Positions 31,519 through 42,103 of a stretch of DNA of 64,000 nt are shown here, one piece after another. The notes under the pieces are model-generated. The model saw only the letters and a list, made by a program, of their open reading frames with translations. It made no database searches and had not been told where the DNA came from. Origin of the DNA: Denitromonas sp. Lineage in GTDB: Bacteria; Pseudomonadota; Gammaproteobacteria; Burkholderiales; Rhodocyclaceae. The stretch covers positions 4,244,001-4,308,000 of the forward strand of contig NZ_JAUCBR010000004.1 of assembly GCF_034676725.1 (NCBI RefSeq), given 5' to 3'. Position numbers and translations under genes: made by a program. Position 1 is the stretch's first letter; the number at the start of each line of letters is the position of its first letter.

Positions 31519-32544
31519 ATGGCTGAACTCGACGAACGCTCAAGAATCCTGCTCAAGACGCTGATCGAACGCTATATCGCGGATGGTCAGCCGATCGGAT
31601 CACGCGCGCTGTCAAAGCAATCGGGCCTGGAGCTGTCGCCGGCCACGATCCGCAACGTCATGTCGGATCTGGAAGAGGCCGGCTTCATCTCCAGCCCGCA
31701 CACCTCGGCCGGCCGCATCCCGACCTCGCGCGGCTACCGCCTGTTCGTCGACAACCTGCTCACCGTGCAGCCGATGCACAAGGCGCAACTGCTCGAACTC
31801 AAGGAACTCCTGCAACCCGACCAGCCGCAACGGCTGATCAGCGCAGCCTCCAACCTGCTCTCCCAGCTGACCCACTTCGCCGGCGTGGTGGTGGCGCCGC
31901 GGCGCGAGGCGGTCCGCATCCGCCAGATCGAGTTCGTCTCGCTGTCGGACACCCGCATCCTGCTGATCATCGTCACCACCCGCGGCGACGTGCAGAACCG
32001 CATCCTGCTCACCCAGCGCAAGTATTCGCCCTCCGAGCTGGTCACGGCGGCCAACTACCTCAACCAGCAATACGCCGGGCTGGACTTCGACGACATCCGC
32101 GGCCGCCTCAAGGCCGAGCTCAAGCAGCTGCACTCCGACATGTCGGAACTGATGACCGCCGCGGTGGATGTCGGCTCCAAGGCGGTCGAGGAGTCCTCGC
32201 AGTACATCCTGTCGGGCGAGACCAACCTGCTCGACGTCGAAGACCTGTCGTCCAACATGGTGCGGCTGCGCGAGCTGTTCAAGCTGTTCGACCAGAAAAC
32301 CGGCCTGCTGCAACTGCTCGATGTCTCGAACCGCGCCGAAGGCGTGCAGATCTTCATTGGCGGCGAGTCGGGCCTGGCGCCGCTCGACGAATGCAGCGTC
32401 ATCACCGCCCCCTACGAGGTCGATGGCCAGGTGGTCGGCTCGCTCGGCGTCATCGGCCCGACCCGCATGGCCTACGAACGGGTCATCCCCATCGTCGACA
32501 TCACCGCCCGCCTGCTCTCGAGCGCGCTGTCCTCGAACAACTAA
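31519..32544 (+). CDS. hrcA: Heat-inducible transcription repressor HrcA
   Basis: 341 residues from ATG 31519 (an in-frame ATG at 31501 adds six residues; neither has a strong RBS). Winged helix (RYIADGQPIGSRALSKQSG, SPATIRNVMSDLEEAGF, SSPHTSAGRIPTSRGYRLFVD) and GAF-like effector region ending ITARLLSSAL. HrcA represses chaperone genes through the CIRCE element; no CIRCE repeat was found upstream of hrcA or grpE, so its targets (typically groESL) probably lie elsewhere. Confidence 0.95.
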   Translation: MAELDERSRILLKTLIERYIADGQPIGSRALSKQSGLELSPATIRNVMSDLEEAGFISSPHTSAGRIPTSRGYRLFVDNLLTVQPMHKAQLLELKELLQPDQPQRLISAASNLLSQLTHFAGVVVAPRREAVRIRQIEFVSLSDTRILLIIVTTRGDVQNRILLTQRKYSPSELVTAANYLNQQYAGLDFDDIRGRLKAELKQLHSDMSELMTAAVDVGSKAVEESSQYILSGETNLLDVEDLSSNMVRLRELFKLFDQKTGLLQLLDVSNRAEGVQIFIGGESGLAPLDECSVITAPYEVDGQVVGSLGVIGPTRMAYERVIPIVDITARLLSSALSSNN

Positions 32545-32565
32545 GGCTTCTTCGGAGAGACTTTC

Positions 32566-33681
32566 ATGGCCCGTTATCGGCCCGAGCCGACCCATTCCCA
32601 TGGCAGCGTGCCGCGCACCGGCGTCCTGCTGGTCAATCTCGGCTCGCCCGAGGCGCCCACGGCGGCGGCCGTACGGCCCTACCTCAAGCAGTTCCTGTCC
32701 GACCCGCGCGTGGTCGAGATCCCGCGCCTGGCCTGGTGGCCGATCCTCAACCTGATCATCCTCAACACCCGGCCGGCCAAGTCGGCCGAAAAATACGCCT
32801 CGATCTGGACCGATGAAGGCTCGCCGCTGCGCATCCACACCGAACGCCAGGCCAAGCTGCTGGCCGGTTTCCTGACCGAGGCCGGCCATCGCGACTGGCA
32901 GGTCGACTGGGCCATGCGCTATGGCAAGCCGTCGATTCCCGAGCGGCTCGACGCGCTGCGCGAGGCCGGCTGCGACCGCATCCTCGTCGTGCCGCTGTAC
33001 CCGCAGTACGCCGGCAGCACCGTCGGCAGCGTCATGGACGAGGTCGCCAGCAGCGTCCACGCCTGGCGCAACCTGCCCGAGCTGCGCTTTATCCGCAGCT
33101 ATCATGACGACCCCGGCTACATCGCTGCACTGGCCGCCAGCGTGAACGACCACTGGGCAAAAAACGGCCAGGCCGAGCGACTGATCCTCAGCTTTCACGG
33201 CGTGCCGCGTTTCACGCTCGACAAGGGCGACCCCTACCACTGCGAATGCCACAAGACCGCCCGCCTGCTGGCCGACGCGCTGGAGATCGCGCCCGAGCGG
33301 GTGATGCTCACCTTCCAGTCGCGCTTCGGTAAGGCCGAATGGCTCAAGCCCTACACCCAGCCGACGCTCGAGGCGCTGCCCAAGCAAGGCATCCGCTCGG
33401 TCGACGTGATGTGCCCGGGCTTCGCGTCCGACTGCCTCGAAACCCTGGAGGAGATCGCCATGGAATGCAAGGACGCCTTCCTGACCCATGGCGGCGAGCG
33501 CTTCCACTACATCCCCTGCCTGAACACCCGCGATGACTGGATGCATGCCCTGACCGCACTGGTGCTGCGCCACGCCGGTCACTGGATCGAGGCCGACCCG
33601 CGCCGCAGCGCCGCCGACCGGCAGATCGGCAAGGCCCGCGCCGTGGCGCTGGGCGCCGACAAGGGCTCGCCGGCAAAATGA
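32566..33681 (+). CDS. hemH: Ferrochelatase
   Basis: 371 residues with GGAGAG before the ATG. Inserts Fe2+ into protoporphyrin IX. Seen: GVLLVNLGSPEAP, the catalytic histidine in LSFHGVPRF, QSRFGKAEWLKPYT, and the second metal-side segment MCPGFASDCLETLEEI. hrcA-hemH-grpE clustering is usual in Rhodocyclales-type genomes. Overlaps the next gene by four bases. Confidence 0.97.
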   Translation: MARYRPEPTHSHGSVPRTGVLLVNLGSPEAPTAAAVRPYLKQFLSDPRVVEIPRLAWWPILNLIILNTRPAKSAEKYASIWTDEGSPLRIHTERQAKLLAGFLTEAGHRDWQVDWAMRYGKPSIPERLDALREAGCDRILVVPLYPQYAGSTVGSVMDEVASSVHAWRNLPELRFIRSYHDDPGYIAALAASVNDHWAKNGQAERLILSFHGVPRFTLDKGDPYHCECHKTARLLADALEIAPERVMLTFQSRFGKAEWLKPYTQPTLEALPKQGIRSVDVMCPGFASDCLETLEEIAMECKDAFLTHGGERFHYIPCLNTRDDWMHALTALVLRHAGHWIEADPRRSAADRQIGKARAVALGADKGSPAK

Positions 33682-34076
33682 ATGTCACGCTGATTGCCCG
33701 CTGGGCGCTCAACGCCGTGGCCCTGATGCTGGTGCCCGAACTGGTCGACGGGCTGGCGGTCACCTCGTACACCACCGCACTGATCAGCGCCTTGCTACTC
33801 GGCCTGGTCAATGCCCTGATCCGCCCGGTGCTGATCCTCATCACCCTGCCGATCACCGTGCTGACCCTGGGCATTTTCACCCTGGTCATCAACGGCTTGC
33901 TGTTCTGGCTGGTCTCCGGACTGGTCGCCGGCTTGCAGGTGCCGGACTTTTCGACCGCGTTCTGGGGCGCGCTGGTCTACAGCCTGCTCACCTGGGTGGT
34001 CAGCATCGCCCTGTCGGACGGGCGCAACGACACCCGCATCACCGTGACGCGCTGGCCGCCGGACGGGCGCCGCTAA
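33678..34076 (+). CDS. YvlD/phage holin 4 superfamily membrane protein
   Basis: 132 residues, four hydrophobic segments, with a short charged C-terminus (DGRNDTRITVTRW). The internal LVNALIRPVLILITLPITVLTLG is characteristic of the YvlD-like family that Pfam names phage holin family 4. Despite the name, this is a chromosomal envelope protein in most bacteria; there are no phage genes nearby. Start overlaps the hemH stop (ATGA). Confidence 0.82.
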   Translation: MNVTLIARWALNAVALMLVPELVDGLAVTSYTTALISALLLGLVNALIRPVLILITLPITVLTLGIFTLVINGLLFWLVSGLVAGLQVPDFSTAFWGALVYSLLTWVVSIALSDGRNDTRITVTRWPPDGRR

Positions 34077-34087
34077 CGCTGCAGGGC

Positions 34088-34123
34088 AAAAAAGGCCGCC
34101 GCCCGGCTGGGCAGCGGCCTTTT
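34088..34123. terminator. Bidirectional Rho-independent terminator
   Basis: A6 - GGCCGC c GCCC ggct GGGC a GCGGCC - T4: a stem of ten pairs with a single C/A mismatch and a four-base loop, with A-run and T-run on either side. It sits between the convergent YvlD-like and AP2 genes and can stop both. Confidence 0.92.
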
Positions 34124-34142
34124 CTCAGACGGCAAGCGCGGT

Positions 34143-34673
34143 CTACAGCCGCGCGGATTTGTCGGCGCCGTTGCGTGGCGCCACCTTGCGTGCCGGGCGG
34201 CGACGCACGGCACCGGGATCGAAATCGCCGTTGAGCTTGTTCAGGGCCTCGTTGCGCGCCTCCAGCGCGAGCTTGAAAGCCCCCTCCTCGCCGTACTTGT
34301 TCACCGAAAACTTCACCCGCTTGCGGCGGCCGTCCGGCAGCGGCCACGAGGCCACCCAGAACCAGCGCTGCTTGTCTTCGGGCAGGTCACGGGTCTCCGA
34401 GGCGCAATAGCGGCACACACCGACCACACCAGAACGGTTGTTCTTTTTTCGGATAGACGAATACTCCTGCATCGACAGCGGCGGATGCGCCGCAATCACT
34501 TCGTCGCGATAGGTCTTGGCGGCGGCAAACGCCTTGCGCTTGCCACTGAACACCCCGTCGCTGAAATGCTTGCGATAGATGACTCCCCGGCGCTGGATCG
34601 TGACCAGCCACCCATGGGTGCGGCTCGCTTCGTTGTCGACGCGGCTGATGCCATACACACTGCTTTGGCTCAC
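34143..34673 (-). CDS. AP2/ERF-like DNA-binding protein with two AP2 units
   Basis: 176 residues from GTG 34673, with GGAGG eight bases upstream. Two stretches resemble the AP2 fold (three strands plus helix): about 7-60 (YGISRVDNEASRTHGWLVTI, KAFAAAKTYRDEV) and about 80-145 (RSGVVGVCRY, WVASWPLPDGRRKRVKFSV, GAFKLALEARNEAL). The C-terminus is basic. Bacterial AP2 domains occur in HNH homing endonucleases and some stand-alone regulators; no nuclease motif is visible here. A CRYCASET segment has two cysteines that might bind metal. Monocistronic with its own terminator. Role unknown. Confidence 0.72.
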   Translation of the reverse strand: MSQSSVYGISRVDNEASRTHGWLVTIQRRGVIYRKHFSDGVFSGKRKAFAAAKTYRDEVIAAHPPLSMQEYSSIRKKNNRSGVVGVCRYCASETRDLPEDKQRWFWVASWPLPDGRRKRVKFSVNKYGEEGAFKLALEARNEALNKLNGDFDPGAVRRRPARKVAPRNGADKSARL

Positions 34674-34898
34674 TCGAACATCCTCCGGCCCGGCTTGATA
34701 AGGGGCATAAGAACGCTTTCGGCCGCGCGTCGGAAAACTTTACGGGTCTCGGCGGAACGACCCGCTGCGCCGACCAACGGCCAGTCTGGCGCCCCTGCCG
34801 GTCGGCGTGCATCACGGGGGCTTGAATTTCCTGACGGAGCAACCACCTAGCCTCCAGCAGAACATCACCACATACTGATTATCACTGGAGCTCCCCGG

Positions 34899-35333
34899 AT
34901 GTCCCCCACCATGCAAGTCGTCTGCCCCCACTGCCAGGCTGTCAACCGCATTCCCGCCGAGCGCCTGCCCGACGGGCCGCAATGCGGCCGCTGCAAGCGG
35001 CCGCTGATCGACGGTCAGCCGCTAGCGGTCGACACCACCGCCTTCGAGCGCCATCTGGCCAACGACACCCGGCCGCTGGTGGTGGATTTCTGGGCGCCGT
35101 GGTGCGCCCCGTGCCGCTCGATGGCGCCGACCTTCGAGGCGGCGGCGGCCGAACTGGCGCCGGAGGTGCGCCTGATGAAGGTCAATACCGAAGAGGCGCA
35201 GGCGCTGGCCGCCCGCTACAACATCCGCAGCATTCCGACCCTGATCGCCTTCCGCGACGGTCGCGAGGTGGCCCGTATCAGCGGGGCGATGGATGCGTCG
35301 CGACTGGTCGCTTGGGTGCGCGCGAATACCTGA
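34899..35333 (+). CDS. trxC: Thioredoxin 2 (zinc-ribbon thioredoxin)
   Basis: 144 residues. N-terminal zinc ribbon CPHC...CGRC (residues 9-30), then a thioredoxin fold with active site WCAPC; the usual WCGPC has Gly where this has Ala. Cytoplasmic disulfide reductase, often induced by oxidative stress. The RBS is GGAG in front of ATG 34899. Divergent from the AP2 gene; the 225-base spacer between them shows no clear promoter. Confidence 0.93.
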   Translation: MSPTMQVVCPHCQAVNRIPAERLPDGPQCGRCKRPLIDGQPLAVDTTAFERHLANDTRPLVVDFWAPWCAPCRSMAPTFEAAAAELAPEVRLMKVNTEEAQALAARYNIRSIPTLIAFRDGREVARISGAMDASRLVAWVRANT

Positions 35334-35344
35334 GGGTCGCAGGC

Positions 35345-36706
35345 TCAGTCGTCGATGAGCTGCAGATCGAGGCCGGGCGCCAGCGCCTGGCCGGCGGTCG
35401 CCGCCGGTGCGGTCTTGGCGACCGTTGCAGAGAGGATGCCCAGGCGCTTGGTCAGGGTGGTGGTCAGGCGGCGGCGGAAGAGATCCTGGCTCTCCTCCGT
35501 CGACAAGGCCAGCGCCGCAGGATTGACCTCGAGGTAGGTGACGTCGGTGAGGGTGACCACCGAGAACAGGTGCTTGTGACCCAGCTCGTCGAGATAGGCG
35601 GTTTCGCCGAACACCTCGTCCTCGCCCAGTTCGACGATCCGCTTGCCGGCCACCGCCAGCTCGACCTTGCCGGTGATCACCAGCCCGAAGCGCTGGTCCT
35701 GATCGCCCTCGCGAATCAGCGTGGTGTTGGCCTTGACCGTCCGCCAGCTTGAAATGCGCAAAGCCTCCCACACGTCGACATCGTCGAACTCGGTAAAGAA
35801 GGTCAGCTTGCGCAGGGTCGAGAACCGGCTGGTGTCGGGTGGCAGGAACTTGTCATCGACCAGCTGGTAGCGCACCGCCGACAAGTCCTTGGCAAACTCG
35901 GCGCCATTCTTGTAGCGCGAGTACAGGTCTTTTTCGAGCGACTTGCGAATTACCTTGTCCATCAGCTCCGGCAGGTCGGGCAGCAGCTGCGAGACCGCGG
36001 GCGGGTCGGCGTTGATGATCTTGTAGATCAGCTGGGCCGGGTTCTTCGCCCGGAACGGCAGGCGCCCGGTGAGCAGATGGAACAGCACCACGCCGAGGGA
36101 GTACAGGTCGGTCTTCTGGTTGAGCGGGTAGGCCTTGATCTGCTCCGGCGACATGTAGGCCGGTGAGCCGACCCCCATGATGAAGGTCGAGTCGGTGTCG
36201 ACCCGCTTGTTGATGTTCATCGCCAGACCGAAGTCGGTGATCTTCACGTTGTCCTTGTCGTCGACCAGGATGTTCGCGGGTTTGATGTCCCGATGCACCA
36301 CGCCTTGCCGATAAGCATAGTCGAGTGCCATGCAGCACTTGAAGATGATGCCGATGGTCCGGTGCACCGGCAGCAGGCTGGAGAAGGTACAGAAACGCTC
36401 CAGCGATTCGCCGGGGAAGTACTCCATCACCACATAGGCTTCGTTGGTGCCGACGACGCCCTCGAAGATGCGGATGATGTGGGGGTGGTTGAGCCGGCTG
36501 GCCACCGCCCGCTCGGCCTTGAGCAGCTTGAGCAAGCGCCGGTTCCACTTGGCCTCGTCCTTGGACTTGTCGGCGAAGCGGATGTACTTGAGCGCGACCG
36601 GCTCCGGATAGGCCGGGCTCTCGGCCAGGTAGACGGTCGCCGTCGCCCCTTTGCCGAGTTCCTTGATGATCCGGAAATCCCCGATCTGTGTCGGGAGATC
36701 GCTCAT
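35345..36706 (-). CDS. Ser/Thr protein kinase fused to a cyclic-nucleotide-binding-like domain
   Basis: 453 residues, no membrane helix. Kinase 10-275: glycine loop ELGKGATATV, Lys40, HRDIKPAN (138-145), DFG (158-160), and SPAYMSPEQ in the activation segment. Domain from about 315 to 430 is a cNMP-binding beta-barrel (FGLVITGKVELAV, EDEVFGETAYL), but the arginine that normally follows FGE-x-A to bind the cyclic phosphate is not evident, so the ligand is uncertain. Convergent with trxC and divergent from grpE-dnaK-dnaJ. Confidence 0.88.
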   Translation of the reverse strand: MSDLPTQIGDFRIIKELGKGATATVYLAESPAYPEPVALKYIRFADKSKDEAKWNRRLLKLLKAERAVASRLNHPHIIRIFEGVVGTNEAYVVMEYFPGESLERFCTFSSLLPVHRTIGIIFKCCMALDYAYRQGVVHRDIKPANILVDDKDNVKITDFGLAMNINKRVDTDSTFIMGVGSPAYMSPEQIKAYPLNQKTDLYSLGVVLFHLLTGRLPFRAKNPAQLIYKIINADPPAVSQLLPDLPELMDKVIRKSLEKDLYSRYKNGAEFAKDLSAVRYQLVDDKFLPPDTSRFSTLRKLTFFTEFDDVDVWEALRISSWRTVKANTTLIREGDQDQRFGLVITGKVELAVAGKRIVELGEDEVFGETAYLDELGHKHLFSVVTLTDVTYLEVNPAALALSTEESQDLFRRRLTTTLTKRLGILSATVAKTAPAATAGQALAPGLDLQLIDD

Positions 36707-36836
36707 TGAAACCCTCCCCTCGTTTCCGTCGCGAGCGTCGCATCGCCGTATTTCATGCGCGTCATTATGCCCCCGGGCACCGGACTTGATGCAAATCGGC
36801 CAGATCCGGGCACAAGAAATTTCTTTTCATCGCGTG

Positions 36837-36864
36837 CTTGAAATCCGCCCTGACGCCCCAAGCT
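36837..36864 (+). promoter_or_regulatory. Sigma-32 (RpoH) heat-shock promoter of grpE-dnaK-dnaJ
   Basis: CTTGAAA (36837-36843), 12 bases, CCCCAAGCT (36856-36864). The consensus is CTTGAAA with a spacer of about 11-16 and CCCCATNT. It lies about 42 bases before the grpE ATG. No CIRCE repeat accompanies it. Confidence 0.8.
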
Positions 36865-36905
36865 AGACGAGCATTGCCAAACTCACACCGCATCAGGACC
36901 GATCC

Positions 36906-37493
36906 ATGCAAGACAAACAGACGCCCGACGCCCCCGAACAGGCACCGGCCATCGACGTCCATCCGGCGGACGATGCCGCCACGGCCAGCCCCCCGGGAAA
37001 CACCGCCGCGGCCAGCGAAGCGGACACCATGCCGAGCCTGGAAGAGACCCTGCGCCAGGCCGAACTCAAGGCCAGCGAGCACCACGACGCCTGGCTGCGT
37101 GCCAAGGCCGAGACCGAGAACGTGCGCCGCCGCGCCCAGGAAGACATCGCCAAGGCCAGCAAATTCGCGGCCGAGAAATTCGCCCAGGCCATGCTGCCGG
37201 TCAAGGACAGCCTGGAAGCCGCGCTCAACGCCGAGAACAGCACGGTCGAGAACCTGCGCAGCGGCGTCGAGCTGACGCTCAAGCAGCTGACGGCCGCCTT
37301 CGAGGGCGCCGGCCTGGCCGTGATCGACCCGATGGGCGAGAAGTTCGACCCCAACCTGCACCAGGCCATCAGCGCCCAGCCCGACGACGGCGAGCCCAAT
37401 CGCGTCATCAACGTGCTGCAGCGCGGCTACAGCCTGCATGAGCGCGTCATCCGCCCGGCGCTGGTGATCGTCTCTGCGCCCAAGGCGGGTTGA
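36906..37493 (+). CDS. grpE: Nucleotide exchange factor GrpE
   Basis: 195 residues. Acidic disordered N-terminus (1-45), long coiled coil (AELKASEHHDAWLRAKAETEN-type), and the C-terminal beta domain (MGEKFDPNLHQAIS, GYSLHERVIRPALVIVS). Releases ADP from DnaK. First gene of the chaperone operon behind the sigma-32-type promoter. Confidence 0.97.
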   Translation: MQDKQTPDAPEQAPAIDVHPADDAATASPPGNTAAASEADTMPSLEETLRQAELKASEHHDAWLRAKAETENVRRRAQEDIAKASKFAAEKFAQAMLPVKDSLEAALNAENSTVENLRSGVELTLKQLTAAFEGAGLAVIDPMGEKFDPNLHQAISAQPDDGEPNRVINVLQRGYSLHERVIRPALVIVSAPKAG

Positions 37494-37580
37494 AAACCGG
37501 CGCACCGCCCCCACTATTGATTGCAACCTCGGACCGGATACCTGGTCCGGCCAGACAAGAATTTCGTTAAAGGAACCATC

Positions 37581-39509
<1,929 letters not shown>

Positions 39510-39529
39510 TCCGTCCCTTCGCGACATCC

Positions 39530-39571
39530 GGCCGGGCCGTGCCGCACGCTGTGCGGCGCAGTCCGGCCTTT
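39530..39571 (+). terminator. Stem-loop between dnaK and dnaJ (weak terminator or processing site)
   Basis: Nested inverted repeat: GGCCGG (39530-39535) with CCGGCC (39563-39568), enclosing GCCGCAC gct GTGCGGC (39541-39557). Only three T follow. Likely lowers dnaJ expression relative to dnaK or shields the dnaK mRNA end. Confidence 0.55.
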
Positions 39572-39595
39572 CCACGACAGAGCTGATACACGACC

Positions 39596-40717
39596 ATGGC
39601 CAAGCGCGACTACTACGAAACTCTCGGCGTCAATCGCGACGTCTCCGATGCCGACCTCAAAAAGGCTTATCGCAAGCTGGCGATGAAGTTTCACCCTGAC
39701 CGCAACCCGGACAGCAAGGATGCGGAGGAGCACTTCAAGGAGGTCAAGGAGGCCTATGAGGTACTCTCCGAACCCGACAAGCGTGCCGCCTACGACCGCT
39801 ACGGCCACGCCGGCGTCGATCCGAGCATGGGTGCGGCCGGCGGCGGGCACGGCTTCGAGGGCTTTGGCGACGCCTTCGGCGACATCTTTGGCGACATCTT
39901 CGGTGGCGGTGGCCGCGGCGGGCGCTCGAACGTCTATCGTGGCGCCGACCTGCGCTACAACCTCGAGATCTCGCTCGAAGAGGCCGCCCGCGGCGCCGAA
40001 AAAACCATCCGCATTCCGACCCAGGAACGTTGCGACACCTGCGGCGGCAGCGGTGCCAAGGCCGGCACGCAGGCCAAGCCCTGCCCCACCTGCGGCGGTG
40101 CCGGCCAGGTGCGCATCCAGCAAGGCTTCTTCTCGATCCAGCAGACCTGCCCGAAATGTCACGGCTCAGGCTCGTACATTCCGGACCCCTGCAGCACCTG
40201 CCACGGCGCCGGCCGGGTCAAGAAGCAGAAGACGCTGGAGGTGAAGATCCCCGCCGGTATCGATGAAGGCATGCGCCTGCGTCACGGCGGTCACGGCGAA
40301 CCGGGCATCAATGGCGGTCCGTCAGGCGACCTGTACGTCGAAATCCATATCAAGCCGCACGCCGTGTTCCAGCGCGAGGGTGACGATCTGCATTGCGAAA
40401 TGCCGATCAGCTTCGCCACCGCGGCCCTTGGTGGTGATATCGAAATCCCCACGCTCGACGGCATGGCGCGCATCAAGGTGCCCGCCGAAACCCAGACCGG
40501 CAAGGTGTTCCGCCTGCGTGGCAAGGGCATCCGCAACGTGCGTTCGCACATCCAGGGCGACCTGATGTGCCATGTCCTGGTCGAGACCCCGGTCAAGCTG
40601 ACCGATCGCCAGCGTGAACTTCTCGAAGAGTTTCAACGCATTGGCTCCGAGAACGCCGACCGGCAGAACCCCAAGGCCAAGTCCTGGATGGACAAGGTCA
40701 AGGACTTCTTCCAGTAA
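39596..40717 (+). CDS. dnaJ: Chaperone protein DnaJ (Hsp40)
   Basis: 373 residues. J-domain with HPD (KFHPDRNPD), Gly/Phe-rich region (GFEGFGDAFGDIF), four zinc-finger repeats CDTCGGSG, CPTCGGAG, CPKCHGSG and CSTCHGAG, and the C-terminal substrate-binding domains. Stimulates DnaK ATPase. Last gene of grpE-dnaK-dnaJ. Confidence 0.98.
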   Translation: MAKRDYYETLGVNRDVSDADLKKAYRKLAMKFHPDRNPDSKDAEEHFKEVKEAYEVLSEPDKRAAYDRYGHAGVDPSMGAAGGGHGFEGFGDAFGDIFGDIFGGGGRGGRSNVYRGADLRYNLEISLEEAARGAEKTIRIPTQERCDTCGGSGAKAGTQAKPCPTCGGAGQVRIQQGFFSIQQTCPKCHGSGSYIPDPCSTCHGAGRVKKQKTLEVKIPAGIDEGMRLRHGGHGEPGINGGPSGDLYVEIHIKPHAVFQREGDDLHCEMPISFATAALGGDIEIPTLDGMARIKVPAETQTGKVFRLRGKGIRNVRSHIQGDLMCHVLVETPVKLTDRQRELLEEFQRIGSENADRQNPKAKSWMDKVKDFFQ

Positions 40718-40730
40718 CACGCCCCGCACC

Positions 40731-40757
40731 GGAGCGGCCGCTCGCGCCGCTCCGCCC
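40731..40757 (+). terminator. Terminator-like hairpin after dnaJ
   Basis: GGAGCGGC (40731-40738), seven-base loop, GCCGCTCC (40746-40753), then a C-rich tract and three T. Very stable stem but poor T-run. Confidence 0.55.
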
Positions 40758-40820
40758 CCCTTTCGGTCGCGACCGACCGCACATCCCCCCGAACCCCCGC
40801 TTCGTCACACCAGCGCCGCC

Positions 40821-40854
40821 CGAACGTTAACGTTCGCGTCAGCTTGGCTATACT
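40821..40854 (+). promoter_or_regulatory. 16-base perfect palindrome overlapping a promoter: probable operator
   Basis: CGAACGTTAACGTTCG (40821-40836) is a perfect dyad. It covers a -35-like TTAACG (40827-40832) that is 16 bases from TATACT (40849-40854). The next gene starts at 40894. A regulator bound here would block RNA polymerase. The pattern is not the FNR site expected for the nearby FNR-like regulator. Confidence 0.6.
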
Positions 40855-40893
40855 CGCGCATCGAGGAGACACTCTTACAAAAGACATATAACA

Positions 40894-42048
40894 ATGACAC
40901 GCAAGCTCATTGCGCGCGCACGCCTGGCCCTGGCGGCCAGCGCCCTGCTCGCCACGCTCGTCGGCGCCGTTCAGGCCGACCCCGGCATCACGCCGGACAC
41001 CATCCACCTGGGCATGTCATCGCCCTTCTCCGGCCCGAACGGCGATTACGGCATCGCGATGCGAAGCGGCGTCCTCGCGGCCCTGGACGAAGTCAACGCC
41101 ACCGGCGGCATCGGCGGGCGCAAGCTGACCCTGACCGCACTGGATGACGGCTACGAAACCGACCGCGCCGTTGCCAACACCCGGGCGCTGATCGACACCC
41201 ACCAGGTCTTTGCGCTGCTGGCCTTCTACGGCTCGAGCCCGACCACCGCCGCCATGAAGGTGTTCAGCGACGCGGGCGTCCCTCTGGTCGGCACCATCAG
41301 CGGCGCCGACGCCTTGCGCACACCGGTCAACCGCCACATGTTCAACCTGCGGGCCAGCTACGCCGACGAAACCGCGGCCATCGTCAACCATCTGGTGGCG
41401 CTGGGCATCACGCGGATCGCGGTGTTCTATCAGGACGACGGTTTTGGCCAGTCCGGGCTCGCCGGCGTGACCGAACGACTCAAGGCCCACCAGCTCGCCC
41501 CGGTCGCCACCGGCACCGTGCCACGCAACTCGGTCGAGGTCGGCCCCGCGGTGGCCCAGATCGCCAAGTCAGCGCCTCAGGCGGTGGTCATGGTGACCCT
41601 GCTCAAACCCACCGCCGCTTTCGTCACCGCCATGCGCGCGGCCGGCCACAGCCCGCAGTTCGTCACCCTGTCACCCGTCGGCGCCAATCTGCTGGCCGGG
41701 GAGATGGGCGAGGCCGGCGCCCGCGGCATCGGTATCACGCAGGTCATGCCCTACCCCTGGAACGACGCGCTTCCGTTGGTCCGGCGCTACCGCAAGGCAC
41801 TCGCCACGCAGGACACGAACGCCGAGCCGGACTACTACAGCCTGGAAGGCTATGTCACCGGGCGGGTCATGATCGAGGCGCTGCAACGCATCAGCGGCCC
41901 CCCGACGCGCGACAAGCTCATCGCCGCGCTCGAACACGCACCGTTCGACCTCGGCGGTCACCGGGTGAGCTTCACGCCAGACGACCATGGCGGCGCCCAC
42001 TACGTCGACCTGACCATCATTGGCCGCAACGGCCGCATCCTGCGCTAG
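40894..42048 (+). CDS. Periplasmic ligand-binding protein (LivK/type I SBP family)
   Basis: 384 residues. Signal peptide 1-28 (ending VQA-DP), then a type I periplasmic binding fold: ITPDTIHLGMSSPFSGPNGDYG, LDDGYETDRAVANTRALI, FNLRASYADETAAIVNHL, YYSLEGYVTGRVMIEAL. Such proteins feed branched-chain amino acids, amides or aromatic acids to ABC transporters, or act as ligand sensors. No permease or ATPase gene is nearby. Followed 55 bases later by a paralogue, clearly a tandem duplication. The RBS is weak. Confidence 0.9.
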   Translation: MTRKLIARARLALAASALLATLVGAVQADPGITPDTIHLGMSSPFSGPNGDYGIAMRSGVLAALDEVNATGGIGGRKLTLTALDDGYETDRAVANTRALIDTHQVFALLAFYGSSPTTAAMKVFSDAGVPLVGTISGADALRTPVNRHMFNLRASYADETAAIVNHLVALGITRIAVFYQDDGFGQSGLAGVTERLKAHQLAPVATGTVPRNSVEVGPAVAQIAKSAPQAVVMVTLLKPTAAFVTAMRAAGHSPQFVTLSPVGANLLAGEMGEAGARGIGITQVMPYPWNDALPLVRRYRKALATQDTNAEPDYYSLEGYVTGRVMIEALQRISGPPTRDKLIAALEHAPFDLGGHRVSFTPDDHGGAHYVDLTIIGRNGRILR

Positions 42049-42103
42049 GGGACATCGCATGTTGCCCGCCCTCCGATTCTCAGCCTCCTCAAAAGGAAAC
42101 CTC

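Noticed and set aside
33678..34076. Phage holin suggesting a prophage
   Set aside because: The family name is historical; all neighbours are housekeeping genes, and no other phage function is present.
34143..34673. Homing endonuclease or mobile element for the AP2 gene
   Set aside because: No HNH or other nuclease motif, no flanking repeats, normal base composition, own terminator.
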